A program made the translations under genes and the position numbers. From NCBI GenBank assembly GCA_013076295.1, contig RQOL01000876.1, forward strand, positions 3,658,001 through 3,722,000: a stretch of DNA of 64,000 nucleotides, in the 5' to 3' direction. Positions 54,067 to 64,000 of this stretch are shown in pieces. This DNA is from Sanderia malayensis. Taxonomy: Eukaryota; Cnidaria; Scyphozoa; Semaeostomeae; Pelagiidae. Below the pieces are notes generated by a model. It was not told where the DNA came from. It made no database searches and worked only from the letters and a program-made list of their open reading frames with translations. Every line of letters begins with the position of its first letter. Within the stretch, counting starts at the first letter, position 1.

Positions 54067-55360
54067 CTAAAAAAGAAAGATTACAGAATTAGAATTATCA
54101 TGAAACAACAAAATTAGAACAAATTAAATCTAGAATATTTAAAAATAGATAAAGTAAGAATGAAACAAAATGATACTTATCTTCACGATATAAATTCAAG
54201 TCTCTTCTTTTTCTTGATTTCTTCGTTATCTTCTTCCCTGTGGAATAAAAATGATCTATAATCTACAAATATCTATAATCTCTATTAATATGATAAAATA
54301 GGTATAGCGAAATATAATGCAATGGAAGTAAAAATAATAGTTATGTTGCACAGAAATGCGACTATTCATTTGCCTAATGTTAAAGGAAAGAATTATAAGC
54401 AGAGATATAACAGGGTGATAAGCAAGTTACCTTCAGTCGCTGTAGTATGTCCAATAAATCGACATTGAGTACAAAGGAAATAATGAAGCTTTGAAGCCAG
54501 GGATGTCTTCCTCTCCTTCCAAAGCAACCTCGTGCTTCTTCTTCGAGTGAGGATAAACCAATATGCTACCAAATATACAGCCAAAGGTGTTCACCTATGA
54601 TAGAAAAGTAAATGTTCAGGCTAAAATCGGTATAAAATTAACGACAAACGCATAAAGAAACGCAAATTTGTAATCTATACAACAGGAGGAAACACGAGGG
54701 CAAAATGTCCGATACTTCTTCGCTTCGATAACCGGAGTGCATAGCTATATATTTCTTGATAATTCCCTACATTAAATGTTGGATAGATAAGAAAATAGAA
54801 AGTAAGAGATGTGTTGTAGGATATTATAAACAAGTTCTCACTTTGATATGTTTCAAAGGTCCTCCAAGATGTCACCAAAAAGCAAGACTGCGAAGCGAAG
54901 CTTTAAAGACAACGCCTTTTTCTCTTTCCCAGAACGTCCGTGTTGCTTCATCTCCTGTTCTCCAACTGAATGACTAAAAGAGCAGACAAATAATTTGCCT
55001 CGATTTATAGTGATCGTAAGAATGACAAGACAATAAACATAATACTCACGTGGAATGTTGCAGATGAAGCGTGAAAATTCAATGCTCTTCAGGCTAGTGA
55101 ACAATAAAGCATTCAAATGGAAAACCAGATTTGTAAGAAAAATTGCTGAAATTTGGGGTTAACCGTAAAATTTGCATGCATTCTTGAGGAAGGTGCAAAT
55201 ATTCAGTGCGAAGTTTGATGCATGTTATGCAGAACAGTCTCCAACCGTGCAACCATTGTTGTATTTGTGCTGCTTGCTGCAGATGGTTCGATTCCCAAGA
55301 TAAGCTCGACTTTGAATTTTGAAAGCAAACATTAATCTTGTCTTTCGACAAGTAAGCAAA

Positions 55361-56951
55361 ATGAAGATCATATCATATATCAGAAATAAACTTACCAACA
55401 GTAATATTTCATTTCTGGTCGGGCTTATTGTGTGCTTATTTGGTACTGGATCTTGGATATCTATTAATGGCCTTTGGGTCGAGCTTCCAATATTGGTCAG
55501 TCATGCTCCAGAGAAATGGAAGCTGCCTTCCTATCTTGCTGTTATTGTTCAGTTGGGTAACATAGGACCACTGGCATATACACTCGGCAGTAAATATGCA
55601 CCAAGGATAATCAAAGAGACGCTTGTAATCCATATAATCATCGCAATCGGAGCCATAGCTTGCTTCTTGCTGGGCCTATTTTGGAAAGACACTACAGTTG
55701 TTGCTGGCTCTTCACGCAGTACAGCTCTGTTTACTTTGGTTTTCTTTCTTTCTTTGATGTCTTGCACCTCGTCTGTTACTTTTCTTCCTTTCATGGGAAG
55801 ATTTAAGTCGTCCTACATTGTGGCATTCTTTGTTGGTCAGGGTTTCAGTGGACTGCTTCCAAGTTTATTGGCTCTCATCCAAGGAGTTGGTGCCAGTTCC
55901 ATCAAATGCACCAAATCATCACCATATCCCAGCATCAACGGCAATTTCAGCCAAAGTTTGAACAGCACAGCAACAAGCACTTTATCTAAAAGGAAAGAAC
56001 AACCACTGTTTTCAGCAAATGGTTTTTTCTTTTTTCTATTGGTTGTTATGTTGCTTTGCGAAGTGGCATTTCTGTTGCTGAATTACCTTCCCAAAGCAAA
56101 AAGAGAGCATGCGCATGCAAAGAAAAAATCCAAAGTATCAGCAACAAAATTTACAGTTCAAAAAGATGAAAGCAAACCTCTGGAAGGACGTCATCTGTCA
56201 CTCAACTCCGAAACGGAACAGGAACCCTCAGAACTACTCGAGTTAGAGTTGGCCACTGTTGATAAGGATTCACAAAGCTCTCTTGTCTCTGATTCTGTGT
56301 ACACAGAGACAGTTGAAGATACCAATGATTCACCAACACTTGCAATGAAATCAATACTTCTTGTGTTATTCTTACAAGTATTGATCAATAGCATTTGCAA
56401 TGGTGTCATACCCTCATTGTTATCTTATGCCTGTTTGCCATATGGTGAGAAGACATACCATCTTGCACTCACATTGTCAGCTATTGCCAATCCAATTGCA
56501 TCATTTCTGTTCTATGCCGTTGTTCTCAACTCTGTCACATACATGGTCTTTTGGACGGGATTCTATGTCGCATTGTCTGCTTATGTTGTTGCAATTGCTG
56601 CCAAAAGTCCTTGTCCTCCACTTCACGATAACACGGGAGGATCATTTCTCATTGTAAGCCAGTAATTTTATTTCCAATGTTTATTTTAATTATCTATCTA
56701 CACATTCTAATGCAGCTTAAAACAAAGTCTACAGCCGCATTTGATCTCCAAACTTTACTTGTCCGTAGGTCTTCATAGCAGTTGCTGGCAGTGCATTGGC
56801 AAATTACCTTCGAACTGCGTTGAGCACCATTTTGCGGAACCAAGGACAGAAAGCGCTTCTCTGGTGCGGTATCAGCATTCAAGTTGGTTCTTTCATTGGT
56901 GCTGTGTTGATATTTCCATTTGTCAACATCCTTCATGTTTTTAAGCAATAA
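55361..56951 (+). CDS. SLC52A: Riboflavin transporter, SLC52 (RFVT) family
   Basis: Two exons, 55361-56653 and 56769-56951; 1,476 bp, 491 residues, close to human RFVT2/3 (445-469). SLC52 proteins carry riboflavin across the plasma membrane. The protein begins VGLIVCLFGTGSWISINGLW followed by VELPILVSHAPEKWKLPSYL, the family's strongly conserved N-terminal helix, and VTFLPFMGRFKSSYIVAFFV with GQGFSGLLPSLLALIQGVG. A polar central loop (about residues 200-330) separates the two halves, and NGVIPSLLSYACLPYGEKTY opens the C-terminal half. Exon 2 holds the last helices (WCGISIQVGSFIGAVLIFPF). The ATG lies right at the edge of the 3.1-kb palindrome, so promoter and 5' UTR belong to the duplicated unit. 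Confidence 0.95.
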
Positions 56952-57425
56952 GCATGCATTATTGATGACATTTTTTATACTTGAGTCTGATCTTTTTAAA
57001 AGTAATACATAACATTTAGATTTAATAAGTGTAGGTTCTACATGATAGCATATTTGCTGTAACCAATTTTGACATCCCTTATCCTATTATCAAGATATAT
57101 TTAATCCACTGTCTTGATGTTAGCCAAGGTAAAAGGTAGTATAGACGATTAGTTTAGCCAATTATATCCAGAAACTGACTCTTATATTTGATTATATGTT
57201 GTCTAATCTGCTATCGAAACCAATGAAACATCTTACCATGACAGCTTTTCTCCTAATGAGTGGATGTCCAAATACAGAAGTTAGCTCAAAGAATGTCTCC
57301 ACAGGGTGCTCACAGTGTCTTCTCATAGCTCATAGGTAGCTCAGTATCAACATTCTAAAAAAATATTATTTTGTCGCTTCATGGTTCTAGTGGTCAAAAC
57401 TTTAATTTAGATAAAATATAAAAAC
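56952..57425. other. Convergent spacer, SLC52 / peptide deformylase
   Basis: About 470 bp, AT-rich, between two converging stops. No gene or repeat recognised. Confidence 0.5.
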
Positions 57426-58085
57426 CTATGATACATAACCTTTCCATGATTCATTAATTAATGTTTTATACTGCATTGAATCAATGAACAAATGTCCATC
57501 TAAATGGTCCATTTCGTGTTGAAAGATCCTAGCAATCCATCCACTTGCAAGAACATTCACTCGCTCGCCTTTTGGATTCACTCCTGATATTTCAACTTGT
57601 TTCATCCTTGGAACAACTGCAGAGAAACCCTGCATACTCAGACAGCCTTCTTTGAAAGCAACAGCTGTTGGATCAATGATTTTCATTTCAGGATTGACAA
57701 CAACATGCAGAGGAAATAGTTGCATCTGCATTCTTCGAACTCCTTCTACTCCAAACTTCTTTAAATTTGCATCCAAATGTTTACCATTAAACTCGACAGC
57801 AATAACCCGTAAACTGGCCCCGATCTGTGGTGCTGCTATTCCAACACCTTTCTTGTCTCTCATCGACTTGAGCATAGTATCAACCAGTTTGTTAAATTCA
57901 GCACCAAACATGTATTCTGGTTGAACTATGCTGGCTTTCTGTCGCAGCACAGGATCACCAATTTGTCTGACTTTCTGTGAGGCAAGACCTGTCATGGCTG
58001 TCAGCCATCCCGGAAGAGTGCTCTGACTTCGATTTCGAGCAACTGGAAGAAGCAAAGTTTGTGGCTTGAAATAGCTAAACATCAT
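57426..58085 (-). CDS. PDF: Peptide deformylase, mitochondrial
   Basis: Single exon, 219 residues from the ATG at 58085 (the frame extends further up only via TTG). PDF removes the N-formyl group from new mitochondrial proteins, using a metal ion. The three signature motifs are present: GVGIAAPQIG (motif 1), EGCLSMQG (motif 2, metal-binding Cys) and QHEMDHLDG (motif 3, two metal-binding His and the catalytic Glu). The animal-type insert is present between motifs 1 and 2. The first 35 residues are rich in Arg, Ser and Leu with few acids (MMFSYFKPQTLLLPVARNRS), a typical matrix-targeting leader. Lack of introns contrasts with its neighbours but is plausible for a small gene. Confidence 0.95.
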   Translation of the reverse strand: MMFSYFKPQTLLLPVARNRSQSTLPGWLTAMTGLASQKVRQIGDPVLRQKASIVQPEYMFGAEFNKLVDTMLKSMRDKKGVGIAAPQIGASLRVIAVEFNGKHLDANLKKFGVEGVRRMQMQLFPLHVVVNPEMKIIDPTAVAFKEGCLSMQGFSAVVPRMKQVEISGVNPKGERVNVLASGWIARIFQHEMDHLDGHLFIDSMQYKTLINESWKGYVS

Positions 58086-58619
58086 GCTTCGTCTGCTGAT
58101 CAAACCATGAAATCTTGCAAATTAAATCTCAAGGTAACTCCTTAGAAAAATAAGAAAGTATATTCATCTCGATGACAGGCTCAGAAGATCTCATGAAATT
58201 GTAATAAATAAATGCTCAACTCAATGTCATATAATCAGCATAATGTTCTAACGCTACGCTAATGCACAAGAGCAGGGAAGTTAAACTTGTTTTCCTTTAA
58301 TCCCAATCTTCCATTACCCTCTCCAAATTATATACTCACGTCACGTTCTATATTCACTAATAAGAACAACCATACGATTCCATAGGTACTTAGGCCGTTC
58401 CCTCGGGCAGGGCAGACCCCAAAAAAGCCTTGAGTTAGACCACGACGCCTCTCTGATTGGCCTGACCTGGTCTGTGGTCCTTGGTTGGCAAAAGATAATA
58501 GTGGCTGGTCAAGAAGACCTTTCTGAAAACGAATTAATCGGATCTCACAACTACCAATTGTCGTCGGAAGGCAAGACGATACACGGAGAAGAGGCCCCCC
58601 ATTGCATCCCATCCCAATT
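58086..58619. other. PDF upstream region
   Basis: Holds the PDF promoter/5' UTR. Frames on both strands at 58,328-58,672 show no family resemblance. It passes directly into satellite array 2. Confidence 0.4.
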
Positions 58620-59207
58620 GGACAGTACGTCACATAAGCTCCTGCGCAGTACACGCTCCTGCGCAATACCAATATTTATGCTACTGCGCATTCTGACGAC
58701 CTTTCTCCACCGCATAGGCTAACCCTAACCCTAACCCTAACCCTAACCCTAACCCTAAGCCCAAGGCCAATGCCTCAGCCATTGAAGACACCATTACGTC
58801 ATATATGTTCCTGCGCAGTACCAATATTTACGCTACTCCGCATGCTGACCACCTTTCTTTTCCGCAGAGGCTAGCCCTAGCCCTAACCCTAACCCTAACC
58901 CTAAGCCCAAGGCCAATGCCTCAGACATTGAAGACACCATTACGTCATATATGCTCCTGCGCAGTACCAATATTTACGCTACTGCGCATGCTGACCACCT
59001 TTCTCCTCCGCATAGGCTAACCCTAACCCTAACCCTAAGCCCAAGGCCAATGCCTCAGCCATTGAAGACACCATTACGTCATATATGCTCCTGCGCAGTA
59101 CCAATGTTTACGCTACTGCGCATGCTGACCACCTTTCTCCTCCGCACCGGCTAACCCTAACCCTACCCTAACCCTAAGCCGAACCCTACCCTAAGCCTCC
59201 GTGGTCC
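58620..59207. repeat. Satellite array 2: same family as array 1, with longer CCCTAA runs
   Basis: Four units of about 140-170 bp sharing with array 1 the blocks CTCCTGCGCAG, CTACTGCGCAT, GACCACCTTTCTCCTCCGCA, GGCCAATGCCTCAG and ATTACGTCATAT. The telomere-type block is longer here: up to about seven tandem CCCTAA copies in the first unit, fewer in later ones. It lies 31 kb from array 1, between PDF and GMP reductase. Confidence 0.9.
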
Positions 59208-59535
59208 TTACTTAGGCCATATGCCAGATAGATATTATGTATGGCGAAAAGATTTGGAATTAAACTACATATTAAATAGATGAAATAGCACAATATATAC
59301 CGCTTTACTTTTCATGCATTCATCTCAAAAATTTTGTGTTGTCGTTGGCACCCGCACCGCACTCCGACTTCATTTGTTCCAGACTTCTTCAGAGTTGAGT
59401 CAGTCCAATGGACAACAACAACAACACTCTGGACCCGTGAGTTGAGCGCCCTTGGTTTGCCTTGCCGTGACCACGTTAGAAATTCCCACACAAAGTTGCT
59501 TGTAATTTGTTGATTTATTTTCAACCATTTTCAAA

Positions 59536-61625
<2,090 letters not shown>

Positions 61626-61886
61626 ACCTGAATATAAACTGTTATACCACAAATAGCTATGCGTTTTTAATTTGTGAGTGCATGACTCTATTTAATAGTG
61701 TTCTCTGTGTAAACATGACTTTGATTGAAAAGAAATGATGAAAAACATTTTAAAATTACAGTCGTATTCTCGTAGTTTGACGTTCTGTTTGTTGAAAACT
61801 TCAAGAAAATATTACATGAAAACACATTGTGTGCATGAAAATATGAATACTAATAAACGTTTGAAGTTTGTTGGTTATTTAGCTTT

Positions 61887-63952
61887 CTATTTGATGTCAC
61901 AAAGAAGGGCAACTCCTCTTAGGATCCAATGATCGGGGCTTTGGCCAGTTTTTAAGTAGAGGTTTGTCACATATGTGAGGTCAGTACGACGAGGCTTCTT
62001 GTAAACGGGACACGGATAAAGTTTAGGGTCTTTTGGACCAGTGTTATTGATCGCATAGACGTGAACAACTGGTAAAAGTGTTGACAGTACCTTTGGTGAT
62101 TGTTCCGTCAGCTTACATCCACGTCTGTCCCATCCAGCACCATCCAGGTACAGACCATAGACATATACTCCTTCCTAAAATCACAAATACAATTCCATGT
62201 AAACCAAAGGGCAATTCAGTTATTATCTAAAGAAGTTACATTGTCAGATATATCTTTGTTTTGAGTCGAAATGAAATTATTTAATTATCATTTCATTTCG
62301 ATTAGCCCATTAGAAATGATGATTTCTAATGATGATGGGCAAGGCTGCAAGACGTTGGTCTCAAATAAAGCAATTCTCGTGTTGAGAGACCAGCCATCAG
62401 ACGCGATGTGATGAAACAGAAATCTGTCACATCTTATCTTGCAACACACTTTCTCAAACAGAGCCTGCATAACCAAACGTATAACTTCAATAGAGATAAG
62501 AGGGGGAGAGAGTAAAGTAAGTATCATTTGCCTGCGGTGGGCTTGTGATTTCTTCTTTAACTTGTTTCATAACATCATTGTGCAGCACAACAGAGTCAAG
62601 AGCCCATCCTTTGTGCGCACGCGTCACTTCTTGTCTCATTGCAGTGAGGAAGCCTTGCGGATTGAAGAAGCCCGTCATCCAGAAGACGTGCGGCCGACCT
62701 TGAAATATCCAAGTCGAGAATTGATTGCTGCGTTCGATCAGCTCGGTAAACCAGAAACCAAGAGTTGCTGATTCCCACGAAACCTAAATAACAAATGATG
62801 CATGTAGAAATGGCTCCAAGCGCAACTAAGAGAAATGGCTCCAAGCACAACGAAGATATTTTGTAATGTGAGACAAATGTTACCTTTTGCCACAGATGTG
62901 GCACTCTTGCATCGTACATATTATCTAGAGCATCACGGAGATTCTGTAATAAAAAACAACACGTATTCAAGATATTATCTACCACCTTAGCTGGTTGATA
63001 TCTACATCTCTTATAAAAAACCCACCACGATCACAATGCAATGTATCTATTGAAATAGATAACTGCATACCTCGCTCATGATTATTGTGCCTTCGATGGC
63101 CAGCTGTAGATCGGTCAGTGTGTTTCTTACGATTGTTATCACACGTTGCATCCTGTCTATTTCTTGTCGTAAGAAAATATTCATCGACGAAAGTGCACCC
63201 ATTTTTTGCAGTCGAGCTTTAACCTATTAAAACCATTCGCCACATCGATTTAAGCAGTCGACGGTAAAAGCTAAACACGATGATGCAAATGCAAATGGAT
63301 ACAAGCAGAACTTAAAGTAGCATATCAAGGGATAGACGTGAGAAGTAGCTACCTCATGAGGGACGTAATCTGGAGGTAGTTTTGCAAGCATGTCGGCAGC
63401 AAGACGCATCACGATGCTTTCACGTGTCTCCCCACCACCACCACCACTGTCTTTTGGTTGAATGTTTAAGATTGTATCCAGGATATCTTTGGTTCTATTG
63501 CTTTGATAGCTATAGCAGAAGCCAAAAGAATACATCATTAACAACATCATATTCATCAATACAGTGGAGCTAAGCTCTTCGCTTAAAAACCTCTCTTCAA
63601 ATAGATTCTCTGAATAGAGAATCTATTTAAAGAATAGTAACAGAGCTGAGTTGCATAAAGGTGTGTATGTGATGTGACATTTCTCTTACGTTATATCTGC
63701 ATTTGGATGCAAACCAAACACTTCAGGCGTGTCCATCGGCGGCAGGGCTTGGATGTCCTCTCTGAACTCTTCAATTGTCATCACGCTTGGAATTACATAG
63801 CCTTTGTAAAAACAAAACTCATTCTGAAACATGTGATCACCGAACCAAACCTTGGCATATGTGTTCAGCAGTCTCTTATCAAAATCGTCTGTCACACGAC
63901 CACCATACTGAACCTCTCCGATCATGTATCGAACAGTGCTCCAAGAAACACC
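61887..63952 (-). CDS. DNAH5/8: Axonemal dynein heavy chain, DNAH5/8 type (C-terminal exons, partial)
   Basis: Six exons, ends of a gene that runs off the window: 63952-63690, 63509-63353, 63223-63071, 62943-62884, 62783-62532, 62174-61887 (about 390 codons; the 63353 edge is good to about one base). Outer-arm dynein heavy chains are the motor ATPases of motile cilia. The part seen is the AAA6 region and C-terminal domain: [30 protein letters not shown] linker, [73 protein letters not shown] and [19 protein letters not shown], ending [13 protein letters not shown]. The RGVALLCD end fits DNAH5/8. The penultimate exon uses a GC donor (CAG|GCAAAT). Confidence 0.93.
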
Positions 63953-64000
63953 CTACGATAAACCATAGTTTTTCTCTATTAACTATGAATAGAGTAACGC

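Larger units (their letters stand above)
52238..55366. repeat. 3.1-kb imperfect palindrome (inverted duplication)
   Basis: The left arm (52238 to about 53775) is repeated in reverse complement in the right arm (about 53776-55366); paired coordinates sum to about 107,600-107,620 throughout. Identity is about 90% by eye, and near perfect in places: the 63-codon frame at 53036-53227 (+) recurs at 54584-54393 (-) with three amino-acid differences. The centre is a long purine tract facing a pyrimidine tract. The right arm's outer end overlaps the start codon of the SLC52 gene, so the left arm is an inverted copy of the SLC52 upstream region. Confidence 0.93.

Noticed and set aside
53518..54092. 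Long frames of Glu/Gly/Arg or Ser/Pro/Leu repeats on both strands
   Set aside because: Produced by the purine/pyrimidine tract; no start context or family resemblance.
54393..55351. Minus-strand frames just before the SLC52 start as independent genes
   Set aside because: They are the mirror copies of left-arm frames and lack clear coding constraint; covered by the palindrome entry.
62250..62345. Near-palindromic AT-rich stretches in the last dynein intron
   Set aside because: Short and AT-rich; symmetry of this degree can arise by chance and no repeat ends or target duplications are visible.
63600..63630. 11-bp inverted repeat in a dynein intron
   Set aside because: Short arms and AT-rich; nothing else suggests a function.

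Overview
The window is nuclear DNA of a marine-type invertebrate metazoan. Genes are intron-rich with mostly short introns (about 50-600 bp), GT-AG (two GC-AG) splice sites and AT-rich spacers. The gene set is animal: PAR-6, an axonemal dynein heavy chain, a polycystin-1-like channel, an ER-anchored tyrosine phosphatase, a hexa-EF-hand calcium binder, a PAN/EGF/CUB secreted protein and an SLC22 transporter. A telomere-type CCCTAA motif sits inside a satellite. I cannot name the species; a K+-filter glutamate-receptor-like gene argues against a vertebrate.

Layout. 1-657 (+): 3' end of an unrecognised gene. 2944-13963 (+): a polycystin-1-like gene (TM1, PLAT, TM bundle, polycystin domain, pore). 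Its PLAT/TM exon is split by a complete 6.2-kb BEL/Pao LTR retrotransposon (3700-9895) with two identical 217-bp LTRs and a GTGAA target-site duplication. The 3' half of the polycystin gene carries a stop and several frame changes. 14186-15604 (-): CHMP4/Snf7 (ESCRT-III). 16553-22890 (-): a two-lobe ligand-binding channel of glutamate-receptor architecture with a potassium-channel TVGYGD filter and three alternative first exons, all phase 1, feeding one shared body. 23294-27913 (+): SLC22-type transporter; its last intron holds a CCCTAA-bearing satellite array flanked by a dispersed repeat. 28154-28656 (-) DAD1 and 28858-29747 (+) GINS3 are head to head 201 bp apart. 30162-32542 (+): PAR-6, with a 400-bp TIR element in intron 2. 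33542-37989 (+): PTPN1/2-type phosphatase with a long acidic insert and a C-terminal membrane anchor; intron 9 holds a tRNA-like SINE with two perfect hairpins. 39512-43862 (+): calbindin/calretinin-like protein with six EF hands. 44340-45205 (-): 5'-truncated LINE. 46109-48436 (+): secreted PAN-EGF-CUB protein. 49021-51957 (+): POGLUT2/3 with C-terminal RDEL. 52238-55366: a 3.1-kb imperfect palindrome centred on a purine/pyrimidine tract; its right arm runs into the start of an SLC52 riboflavin transporter (55361-56951, +). 57426-58085 (-): mitochondrial peptide deformylase. 58620-59207: a second array of the same satellite. 59536-61625 (+): GMP reductase. 61887-63952 (-): C-terminal exons of a DNAH5/8-type dynein heavy chain, running off the window.

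The genes are functionally diverse housekeeping and cell-biology genes without an operon. The points of note are the K+-filter receptor locus with its first-exon choice, the fresh retrotransposon inside a polycystin exon, and the long palindrome between POGLUT and SLC52. Exon limits come from reading splice signals, phase continuity and family similarity by eye; all exon sums for the complete genes divide by three.
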